From Anadara kagoshimensis (lineage: Eukaryota > Mollusca > Bivalvia > Arcoida > Arcidae): a stretch of 64,000 nt of DNA. Of the stretch, positions 48,453 through 59,629 are shown piece by piece. The translations under genes and the position numbers were made by a program. The notes beneath the pieces are model-generated. The model saw only the letters and a list, made by a program, of their open reading frames with translations, did not search any database and had not been told where the DNA came from. The DNA lies in the NCBI GenBank assembly GCA_021292105.1, contig CM037862.1, positions 7,048,765 to 7,112,764 on the forward strand. Direction: 5' to 3'. Every line of letters starts with the position of its first letter. The stretch's first letter is position 1.

Positions 48453-50832
48453 GTAACAGAGGCAGGTAAAGACACACTTCCCCAATGGTTACATTTTGAT
48501 GATACAACACAGCAATTAAAAGGAATAGCCACACCATCAGATATAGGACAACACTACATAGAAATCAAAGTATTTGGTCCAAAAGGATCTGAAGCCAAAG
48601 ATGTCTTCTCTGTATCTGTCAATGGAGAAACACCCGGTGTCTTGTACTTCTCTAAAGCATCTGACAGTCAGAAACCACAGGTAGTTAGGTGTAAAAGGGA
48701 ACAGCCCGAGACGGCCGTGACAATTGTTTTGGATACTGATGTTGCATTATTAGGCAGTCCTGATAGAGTCAAACTCCTGGATCAGTTGACAAATTCCCTC
48801 AACCTTCTTCCAGAAATGATGAAGTTACTTCCTGTAGGTAATAAACCAATGTTTGATAGCTCAGCATTAGTGTCTGGTCCCGGCGACGTTAAATCACCAA
48901 AATTCAGCGGTGCTATGGCATCATGGCTTGTTGGATGTGGTAAAGTAGAAAAAGATCACATGCCAGTTTTACAATATGTTGAATCTGCTGCCAAAAACGG
49001 AAGTATCACTCGTGCTATCGGACATTCTGTTATCGGATGGCATGTTACAAGTAGTCATTTTCAAGAGAAACCACACCGCAGACGACGTGCTTTAAGAGCG
49101 ACACCTACACCAGTTATAACACAAGCTCCTCCCACAAAGCCTCCAGTTGAAGTCATCTCGCCCACTAAAACATTGAAAACGGACAGTACAACTGAGCCTT
49201 TATCACGAGTTGTACCCAGTATGGAATCTCATATTCAGCCATCAAAAACATTACCTCCTATAGAACCAACAAAAACTATGGTTATGCCAGAACCAACTGC
49301 CAGACCTCCAATGTCATCTGCTATTGTAACTCCAGAACCTACTCCAGAGCCTACAACTAAACGATTAACTACTACAACAACAAGGATTGTTACCAAACCA
49401 ACAACACCAGAACCCACAACTAGAAAGCCTACAACAACAACTACAACACCGAAACCAACTCCGAAACCAACACCAAAGCCAACACCAGAACCCACACCAG
49501 AACCAACTCACAAACCTAAACCAACAGTACATCCAAGATGTCCAAATGATGATCAGGAACGAGGACCAATGAAATTAAAAGAAATTCCAGACATGTTATT
49601 CGTACCTGGAAAATTAACTGTACATAAGATTAGTAATCAAGTTTTCGATTGTGTGGATGGTGACACTTTTGCTCTGAATCTTTTACTGTTTGCAAACAAA
49701 ACACAAAGCATACCCGCCAACCACTTCTTATCTCTGAAAAAAGGAAAGCGTTACTGGAAAGTGGAAGGTTGGCCTTTGAATAAGGATGTTGGAATCGAAA
49801 AATACAGAATTACTGCTATGAATAGTATTGGTGTCATGCCAGCCTACGAAGACTTCAGAGTTAAGGTATCACTCGATGGTGATATAACAAAGCCATTACC
49901 TCAGCCATCTCATGAAGTTAGCCTTGTGTTTGACAATGATTATGATACATTTACTGTTGGTGATAGAATCCATGTTACTGATAAACTAGCTAACTTATTT
50001 GGAAGTGGTGATTCAAAGGAAATTACTGTTTTAAGAGTTGAAAAAGGCTCTGTAATATTTGCTTGGACAAATAACTCCCTTCCTACGGACTCCTGTGCTG
50101 TACAGGACATTCACGATATTAAACAAATTGATAAGAGATGATGGCAGCTTAAGTGATGACGCAGTCAAAGAAATGGAGCCTTATAGATTAAAAAGTGTTG
50201 CAGTTCAGCCTATGGGAGCTTGTGAAAAACATCCAAATTTCCCTGTTGTTGATACAAAGATGCCGAAACCTGAGAATACACCTGAGCCAACATATGAACC
50301 GGTAGATCCAAAGAAGCCCACAGGTATAGTGGTTGACATAGAAACAACACAAGGACCAGACACAAAGAAAGATGCCCAGGGAACGAGTGATGATGAAATA
50401 TGGATAACAACTGTAGTACCAGCTGTGGTTATTGTTCTCATTCTGTTAATTGCTCTGTTGATTGCTTGTGTATTGTACCGCAAAAAGAGAAAGGGTAAGA
50501 TGTCACTCGAAGACAAACACACCTTTGTAAATAGAGGTGTACCTGTTATCTTACCTGATGAGTATGATGATAAAGGAAATGACTCTACTAAACCTCTGAT
50601 GTTAGGTGAGGAAAAACCCCCACTTCCACCCCCAGAATATACACATGCTCCTAGTGAAAGTTCAAGGTCATCTGGTGATAAGGGGTATGAAGAACATGAG
50701 ATGGATGAAACTGACATTAATTCACCGTTATTCCAGCGCCCCCCTCCACCCCCAGCCGCTAACGGAACAAAACAACCTAGACCACATTTACAGCCTGCAT
50801 ACAAGTCTCAAGATCCCAATGTACCACCATAG
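48453..50832 (+). CDS. DAG1: Dystroglycan, coding exon 2 (rest of alpha subunit and all of beta subunit), with a one-base frame break
   Basis: Completes dystroglycan, the membrane link between matrix and dystrophin. From VTEAGKDTLPQWLHFD it finishes the first Ig-like domain, then an S6-like domain (PQVVRCKREQ to WLVGCGKV). A furin-type site RRRR (49077-49088, residues 327-330) precedes ATPTPV and a Thr/Pro-rich mucin stalk (about 49089-49535). A second Ig-like domain follows (MLFVPGKLTVHKISNQVFDC). A SEA-like segment carries the expected autocleavage Gly-Ser (50046-50051, VEKG|SVIFAW) before WTNNSLPTDSC. That frame stops at 50141, while homology resumes in the +1 frame (DDGSLSDDAVKEMEPY). A transmembrane helix (about 50407-50475), the basic YRKKRKGK segment and the tail with PPPEY lead to a stop at 50830-50832. 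The tail ends SQDPNVPP, where vertebrates have the dystrophin-binding PPPY. Sequencing error, null allele or frameshifting could explain the break. Confidence 0.94.
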
Positions 50833-52754
50833 TGGATCTATAATTAGTTCTAGTGGAATACATGTTTTTATGATTGTAAGTGAGAGGTGTATGCTGATTT
50901 TTCCAGAGTGACTGACTGTATTATTATGGAGCATTTGTTTTTACTGCTGAATCCTCTATATGACTGAAGCATAAGTGGATATATATTATTAAGTGTTCAA
51001 ATGCCTTAATTTTACTTTCCACAAAGATTTTATAAAAATGTGTTTTAGTCTTGGATATATAGAAGTAGACAATTAAATGTGTTCTTGTGTTGTTTTAAAC
51101 TTCTCAAAAAAAGTTCAAGTGCCACATTTATTTCATTTTATGATAACTTCCATATATGGAGTTATGGCAACTATGGTGATTAGACGTTACCTAGATACAA
51201 GAGTGGGTCATAGGTTATTCATGGAAGTTTAATACATCATAAACAGACGCCATTGGAGTTATGACTCAAAGTGATCATTATTTTGAGATGAAAAGCTGGT
51301 GATGAATGGATGTAATTATAGACATTGATTCACCATTTGTTAACCAAAGTGCTAAGGTAACATTCTTTGTTGATGTAAAATATGGAATTCTTAAGAGTTT
51401 TACTTAACAGTACATGTAATTATATTTAAAAGATGAAAAAGAATAACCAATTCCATATGTGAAGAGAAAGTTTAAAAATAAGGTATCTGATAGAAATATT
51501 GCATTTTCAATGATAGATCTTTGAATACAAGTACTGCATGGTACAGAGTAAAATCATATATTGTGGACACCTGCAGATAAAAGACACATGTCATAGCTAC
51601 AGAGTCATGATCAGTATTTGTGTGTATTGTTACCTGTACATAAAGGGCACCTGTTAGGTACATGTTTTGTATAATGAACAGAATCGCTAGCCAACTGCTT
51701 GGTGCCATTTACCTGTAAATGAAGGACACCTGATGTTATGTATTATGGACAGAATCTGTTTGTAGATTACATGTTTGGGTGTTCTTTAGGTGTCATGTTC
51801 GCTGACATGAGGGTATACATTTTAATTAAGAATAATTAAGCTGGTCACCATGGAAACTTAAATCTGTACCATTTGTGGTTACGCCATGACATATTTCTAC
51901 TTTTTCACTGAAGCCAATAAATATTGGCATTTAAAACTCCATAGATTTTATTCAAAATTTGAAATAATTTTAATTGAAAAGCATTTACTATAAGAAATTG
52001 TTCTTTTTGATTTGCCTTTCATTAATTTGCTGAATTAGGTCATTATTTAACAAACAAACAAAAAGTTAAAAAAATTACTCACTTTTTTATTGAATGCCTA
52101 CCTCTAAGCAATTTGCATTTTAAAAGCTCTTCCAATTTTTTAATAAAATTTTTATTTCAAGTTTATTATTTTGCCAGAGAATGCAAGTATATTCTTAAAG
52201 TGTCAAAAAAAAAGGTTTTTAGACACAAGCGGCTTTCTCCACTATTCTATTGGCTTTTTGTAGAATTTTTCATAAATTCATCAAAATTGAATTTTGTTGA
52301 AAATGTGCAAAATATGGTTCCAAGGAGAAGCAAAATAATCACTTTCCCTTGTATGATTTTATGGAAAATTACCTTCAAATTTGTGATTTAATTTATTCAT
52401 CACTTATTCAATAAGAAATTATTTAAAAAAAAATGCATATATGCAAGTTTTAAGTCCTGGTTTGTGCAGTAGGATTTATCAATGGAATTTGACCAAAAAC
52501 ACTAGTGGACTGACACTTGTGTCTGCAGAGGAATCATATTTATTTGGGTGTACTAGAAGGAATCTGAATGTATTGTTATAAAAGAATGTTGACTCCATTG
52601 TTTATAACAGAATCATTTTGTTGACAACATGTCAGATGGCATGTCTTAAGGTATTGATGTTGTAAAGTGTCGATCAAGGATAAAAAAATTAATGTATAGA
52701 GAAAAATACTTGTACTGTCTTTGATCTGTTGCTGTAATCATGTATGATTTATTC
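50833..52754 (+). other. Dystroglycan 3' UTR and flank
   Basis: Candidate poly(A) signals are ATTAAA at about 51072-51077 and AATAAA at 51916-51921; the true end is unknown. A roughly 80-bp repeat (TTACCTGTA(C/A)AT(A/G)AAGG, CACCTGTTA, ATAATG(A/G)ACAGAATC) occurs two to three times at 51560-51765. No other gene is supported. Confidence 0.4.
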
Positions 52755-53062
52755 CATTACTTAAGAATTATATAGGTGAAGAAAAAACAAAAACTTAAAA
52801 ACTAAACTGGCCATCTCTGCAACTCAAGAACTGCTACTGAAAATTTGACCACAGCCTTTCAAGACTCCAAAGTAGTGGACTTTATTGTGTTTTACTTCAC
52901 CTAAATATCCTAAACTTTGATTTGATTAGAATTATACAAGTGAAGAAAAAACAAAAAGATGAAATCAATGCAACACAGAATTGCAACTACAACTCCAACT
53001 GCAGACATGTGTCTTTAACCTACCAAGTAGTGGATGTTTTTGTGTTTTTCTTCACCTAAATA
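52755..53062 (+). mobile_element. Tandem pair of about 140-bp foldback elements
   Basis: Each unit begins AATTATA(T/C)A(G/A)GTGAAGAAAA plus AACAAAAA and ends with the inverted TTGTGTTTT(A/T)CTTCACCTAAAT. Units lie at about 52767-52910 and 52929-53062, and both are followed by CCTAAACTTTGATTTG. The loops share CAACTC/CTAC, ACTGC and AAGTAGTGGA. No coding content. Confidence 0.75.
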
Positions 53063-53504
53063 ATTCCTAAACTTTGATTTGAAATATTTCTATTGTTCAA
53101 TGCAATGATGATTTTAATGACATGTTCTCTATGTGATATATATGTTTTATGTACGACTTGGGTATTTTATGTATGACCTGGGTATTTTTGCCAGTGATTA
53201 TTAGTATTACTTGTACGTAATTTGCGTTTTGAAATTCATGTAGTTTCATGTCCTTCATACTTGACCTTTGACCTATATAATAAATTACTACCAAGAAATA
53301 CTAGGTTTGATGTTGATACATAATACTCAAAAATGTTCATTTCATGTGTTGAAATTGATTTAGCAGTAAACCATTTGTAAGCTGCTAAAATAGGTCACTG
53401 CAACTGGCATGGGCAAAATCTGTAATAATTAAATAAATATACCAGCCAGTTATCATTAAAATGAAATCAAGTTGTCTATTCATTTGTTTCTGAAGTTAAA
53501 TGTT

Positions 53505-53705
53505 CTCTCATTCTGATTGGTCTTGAGTTGATGGTCTCTTCACCTTGATTGGTCTGAAATGGATGTAACCTTCAGTCTGATTGGTCTAGAATGATCTTAC
53601 CTTCAGTCTGATTTGTGGTCTGGAATTCATGTGTCCATCAGTGTGATTGGTCTGGAATTTATGTTACCTTCAGTCTGATTGGTCTGGGATTGATGTTTTC
53701 TTTTG
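53505..53705 (+). repeat. Imperfect tandem repeat of about 32-40 bp containing ATTGGTC
   Basis: About six units of (C/A)AGTCTGATTGGTCTGGAATT followed by GATGTTACCTTC-type sequence. Five of them carry ATTGGTC. Confidence 0.85.
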
Positions 53706-55119
53706 TTTGATTAAATTGTAAAAGCAAAAGCATTATAATATTATTGAATGAAATAAAATGTTGTAATAATGAATTAAGCCAGTTCTTAGGGCAAGTTTGT
53801 TATATTATTACTCAGAGGATGAACCTTGTGATAAGTACACAAAGTGTAAATGGTGCTGTAGTTATGGAAACAGATGACCTATGATGGTGATTTATAATGC
53901 CTACCTGCCTGTAGTTAATATTTCTTTGACATTAGTACTTTTAGTCAAAAGAAAGAAATTATTCACCTTAATTTATTGAGCACAATAATGCTTCAGCACT
54001 GCAATTCACTAGTTTTAGTATTCTTTGGTTTTTCTACCAGATTTTATTGTAACCTTTTCACATGGTATGACATATAGTAAAACAAGTACCTTGGACGGGT
54101 CGGCCAATTATAAAACGAAATGATGTTGATTTGAAATTATGGAGATTGTCCTATCTCTTCCATATCAGGAAAGGATAAAGTTTCTGATTTTGTGAAGATT
54201 TGAGTGTGATCATGAATTGGTAGGTATTTTGGAGAATATTAACTCTTCCATCCAATAACTGTTTGTATGGTCTAAAATCAATAGAATGGGATCATTCATT
54301 TTGAATTCAGAGATGAAAGTTTCAGGAAAAGTGATAAAATATTTTTAGCATATTTATATACTAGTCACTAATTTAATCACATATTCATGTCTGAAAACTC
54401 ATTTGACAAATATAAATTGTTTTTGTTGTTCACTGGATTATATCAACAAATATGCTGACTTGGTAGCTTCAGAATATTTAATGATCTACTGCTTTGAAAA
54501 ATTGTGTAACTATGGCGATTGTAAAAATATATTTAACACTTTTAGTTATAGCTTGTAAATGTTGAAAATTTCAGGCCCTCATGGTTAGGTATTTATGATA
54601 GATTTTTTGTCTTGTAAATCTGTTATACAGTTTGTAATACTACTGAAAATTGGAACTTTTCTTGTCTTTATTGTTCTTTTAGGCATCTCTGTTGCCATGG
54701 TGACTTTCTTTGTCATGTCCTATGTCAGTAGATACAGTAGTTTTTATAATCTTGGGTACTCTTACCATCATTTGGTCCCAAACTCATTTTTTTCGTGTTT
54801 GATTTTGACATGCATCTACATGCAAATTTTATTCTCCATTTTCTAATTGTAGTACTTGTATGCATCATTAATGATACAAGCAAAAAAAGGGGGATAACTA
54901 CACTCGGATCATTAGTTTTATTGGTTGTCGAAAGTCTTGGTTTGTTTCACAGTTTGAAGGTTAACCTAGGGCACTTAGATTTTCACATTGACAAGTATCT
55001 TGTTTTTAATATTCCATGTACTAAGTAGGTACTAGGAATGTCACATTGATTTCATTTGGTGCCAGTGTACAGTTATAAATGGTTATACATGTGTACAGTT
55101 ACCAGTATACATGGCTCGC

Positions 55120-55161
<42 letters not shown>

Positions 55162-57141
55162 CAGTGTACAGTGGTAAATGATTGCTGTATGTGTAAGTTA
55201 TGTATGAGTTGAGCTACTGTATTAAGTATACTGCTTTGTGTATTGCTTGCGACAGTGTTTTATTTAAAATGCTTGTGCTGTAAATATGCTCTGCTTCAAA
55301 ACATATACACAATATGATACTTCCACATTTACATACAGTCATTAACTCGCTCATATTCATTACTTATGTACATATGTATTTATAAGTGTACATATACACA
55401 TGCCAACCATGCGTTAGTTGAGAACATTGACTTATGAATGTTCTTGGCTACTACAAGTCCTTGCTGATCACGATATTATCCAGTTTTTTGTGTCATTTAA
55501 GGGATTTTTCACTAAATAACATCATCAAAATATTATTTCATTTCATCAAATTCAATATATTATATTTTACTTTGAGTATTTTTATTTATATTCTGAAATA
55601 ACCATATACTATGGGAAAAATTACTTTTAGTAACCAAAACAAACTAGTTATCTACCGTAACTTATGTACAATTATTATTGTTTATTATTGTATATGTGCC
55701 ATACATAAATATATCCATAGCCAAGTTTATCCTAAAGTTATTACCAAACCAAGTATATAGCTAAAATAAAGGTATTATAAGATAGTTTAAGCACAAGATA
55801 ATGAAGATAAAACAGTTTGTTGCCAAAGATTGTACGAGTGCCAGGATATGTAGCTTCAAATGTACCGCCTCTGCTTGTTAACTCATCAACGGGGTTTGAT
55901 GCTATACCACATGATCAACACCCCATAACATTTGTGCAGGACAGTTTGGTAAACATTTACACTGCATATTTGCAGAATAAAATTGTTTTACAAGAAATTG
56001 TGAATTGATATGATTCGTTGTTCAAATAATAGATCTGCCAAAATGTTGTGGGGTATCATGTGGTACAGCGGTGAACCCCATTAAGTCATCTGATCATGAT
56101 TTTGTTTAAATGACCACATTTATGTTCTATTTTGGTGATCTCAGTTATTTGTCGTTTTCCCTTCCTTCATTTACATTGCTTACAATTTCAGTTTAAAAGC
56201 AAAATTTTATATACACGCATAGGAAAGTCCTTGTGGTGAATTTGTTTTAGCAAAATTTATAACTACATGTATTTTAGTATTTAATAAAAGTTTTATTAAA
56301 ATCCAAAAACATAAGCTTCATTCATTGTTCCATTTTGATTTATGTTTAATAAGTAAGGGGTAAGACTCAATCAATAAATCAGTCTTTGGTCAGTTGAAAA
56401 GGGAGAAAATCCGATAAGATTTGAAAGGGAAGTAATCCATGTTGCTTAAGTAAACAGCTTCTATTTTAAAAGAGATAGAAATGTTATATTCAATCATGTT
56501 TAGCTTAATTGAACAAAAGAATTGAAAGTTGCAATTTCATTGGAGATTGGGAACATTTTAAATTTTAACTTTTGGTAGATTTTTACATATTTCATTTTTA
56601 AAAAATTATTCACTTTACTTTACAAATTACTATGCAGTTAAAATTGAGAAGACCATACTTATTTGAATAAAAACGGACCATTGAAGTCAATGCATTGTGT
56701 TAGTGTTGGGTCAATTAAAGATTTAGTTAACTATGTTATGATTAAATAAATACATTTGATTATTTTAATGATCGATTTTCATTATGAAATTATTTGATTT
56801 TTATTGTAAAATTGTCATTTTTATTTTGTATTCCATAAATTTTAAATGTTAAATAATGAATCTACAATTTTTTTTCTCATTATTATTATTATATTATTTT
56901 TATTATTAATTATTATAAAGATGATATTTTAACTGTTTTTCTGTGCTATTTATGTTATTATTATTACAATTAATATGTATATCATACGTATGTCATCAAT
57001 TCTACAAAATAAGTGTTCTTATTGATTGTCTCCCCTTAAAAAAACTTTTTTCTCTATCCCAGATTTGATTTTTAATAATTCAATTTTAAGAATTTGAAAA
57101 GATTTTACTGTTCTTTGATTTCTTGTTACAAATGAATTAAT

Positions 57142-57179
<38 letters not shown>

Positions 57180-58932
57180 CTAGTCCAAGATTGCCAAACT
57201 CTGGATATTGAGAATGATTTTGATATCATAAATCATAATTAATCCTATGTTCAGAGCAGAGCAGTTAGAGACAAGCAGATAAGTAATTTGTTCTTCACAT
57301 AAAGATTTGAATGTTTTTTAAAGTTAAAATTTTACAGTGTTTTAACAGATTTTGTTTTTATAAAGTACTTGAAGACTAAGTGCATTTTATGAAGAAAGAA
57401 AGACTAGAAAACAGAAGCTAAGTTTTCTGGGTTTTTATTTTGTTGTTTTTTCTAAGTGTAAAAGCTCATTGCAGTACAATGGATTTATTATAGATTATTT
57501 CAGTTTGTTTATGTATTTGTTGTAAATCTTATTTTTCATTTATAGCATGAATAAAACAACCATTTATAATGATATTACAGACTTTGTCTTTTTTATCTCT
57601 CAAACTTCAAAGACAGAAAGGGGTTATTTTATTGGAACCTTTATCCTTGTCTGGAGTAATTCTTCCAAAACTATGCAGCACTATTTTAAGAACGTCAGAC
57701 CTATGCATCAACAGTGATAGATGCAAAATTAACCCAAGTTTGTTTGCTCATTTTCCTGAGAGTTATGACCCTTTGAATATAAGTGCAAATCACAAAAAGT
57801 ACCTCCTGGCAGAGGATACGAATTCACTAAAAAAAATTATGCATGGCCAACTGCCATACTTGTCAATGGACATTACAATAATCATCGGAAGAATTTATTT
57901 ACTATCTTTCCTATTTTAAAAGAGACATTATAACCAAACACTTCATGTATGCACCTAGATATGGCCATGTGCCCTGTGTCAGGGTATGCATGATACCCTT
58001 TGCTCGTGACCTGAAGCTCCTCTGACATTTCTGTTGCAAAAGGTGGGTTTGCTCGTTGTGCTCATTCAGACCTCCATACATTTCAAAGACTTCTGGATAT
58101 TTTTAGTAAGGTCTTGATATAGGTGAAATAATCTGGTAAATATAGAAAACCCAAAATGAAATACTGATAATAGGGTGAAAAATCATTTACAAGTAGTGTC
58201 AAATCTTCCTGACGAATTGCAACCATCGACTGCGCATTAAATGGACAATCATGACACCTTTTATATTGCTATCTACGATCACCAAAGCAATACGTTTTGT
58301 ACATCTTCCAAAAATATTGCCAGAACCTTGTAAAATGCTGAAGACCTACAAAATGAAATTATTCCCAGCAGTTAGTGGTTTTTGAGACGTTTGAAGACTG
58401 TGAAGATTTAACATTACAGAAGTACAAGTTGGCATGAATGCCTTGCCAATAAACATTATGCAAGATACAATCGAACCTGCACTTTGTTATAGGTACAATT
58501 TCCTGTAGAAAATTTAAATTAAAACCCGATATTTACATTTGATATCATTCTCGATTTACCGATTGCACTACATTATTTATATCTATTGGCATGGCAACGT
58601 CTTACAGCTTCTAAATATGTTAACAACTGTAATATATGTATACAGCCGAACAAAAGTTTTTACATCTGTTTGGTAATATATTCATATATGGTTGCTTAAT
58701 AGTCTGGACACCATATCAAGTACCTGCACCACCCTTAAGTTTGAATATTACCTTGGTTGTTATGTAAGTCTGTATAGCTGTAACTAAAGCATCGAATTCT
58801 GGTATGTGATGTTAATGAAACACCTTATCAATGAATGATTTCATTAATTGTCAAGCACAATGTCAATGCAAATGATGAAAAAGAAGGTTCTGAAATGTGT
58901 TTGATAGAATACAACCATTGTTAAATATCTGA
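53706..58932. other. AT-rich DNA with microsatellites, no supported gene
   Basis: Includes a (GT)n tract at 55121-55160 and a (CA)n tract at 57143-57178. ORFs at 55817-56008 (63 codons) and 57569-57919 (116 codons) have fairly mixed residue composition but no recognised family. The second may belong to the decayed retroelement downstream. Confidence 0.4.
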
Positions 58933-59385
58933 TATATAGATGACGTTCTGTCTCTTAACAATCCTAAATTTTGAGACTATGTGAATGTCATCTATCCTAG
59001 TGAGCTTGAAATAAAAGATACGAATGATTCCTCAAGTTCTGCTTCATATTTAGATTTATACCTGAATTATGACGCCCACGGAAGGCTACATTTTAAACTG
59101 TATGACAAACGCGATGACTTCCATTTCTTATCGTCAACTTTCCTATTCTATGCAGCTATATACTTGCTTCTCCTGCTTATGGTGTATTTGTTTCCCAATT
59201 AATACGCTATGACAGAGCTTGTTCCCACTACGGGGACTTTGTACAACGAAGCAGGCTGCTTGCAAATAAATTGTTGACTCAGGGATATTGCAAGCGTAGC
59301 CTTATGAAGGCCCTCAAAAAGTTTATGGCCGTCATCACAGATAATTGTTGATAAGTTTGGTGTCTCTGTGTCCAGGGTTGCCCTG
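58933..59385 (+). pseudogene. Decayed retroelement reverse transcriptase fragment
   Basis: The catalytic motif YIDD at 58933-58944 is followed in frame by VLSLNNPKF, a stop codon, then YPSELEIKDTNDSSS, ASYLDLYLNY and KLYDKRDDFHF. A frame change near 59190 leads to QLIRYDRACSHYGDFVQ and LLANKLLTQGY, then another stop. From memory this is the C-terminal half of a reverse transcriptase widespread in invertebrate repeats; I cannot assign its order (Penelope-like or other). Stops in the YIDD region look like CGA or GGA changed to TGA. The fingers region upstream is not recognisable. Confidence 0.7.
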
Positions 59386-59629
59386 GATATATTTGACGAC
59401 CCATAGTTCCATTTTCTTTTCACACAATTTTGATTACACGCGTGGCGGGTGTAGTTAGCTACTGGGCTGTGATTCGGACATGGATCAGTACGTTTGTTAT
59501 TGATACCATCTTCGGGTTAATTTAACATGCTCGCCAAGTTGATTAGGTATTAACAGGCCCTGCATTAAGCATCTGAAATACAGACGTTCATATAACATCT
59601 GATTTGTTTTAATAATTTTATTTTTGCAG

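Noticed and set aside
49235..49495. Minus-strand Gly/Val-rich ORF of 86 codons
   Set aside because: It is the antisense of the Thr/Pro-rich mucin stalk of dystroglycan.
50098..50141. A short intron as the cause of the DAG1 frame change
   Set aside because: No GT...AG pair of workable length fits, and sequence on both sides is contiguous with the family alignment apart from one base.
50205..50804. Minus-strand ORF of 199 codons
   Set aside because: It is antisense to the conserved beta-dystroglycan transmembrane and tail region; the + strand reading is clearly homologous to dystroglycan.
57569..57919. 116-codon ORF as a host gene
   Set aside because: No domain is recognised and it lies about 1 kb upstream of a decayed reverse transcriptase; at most a retroelement remnant.
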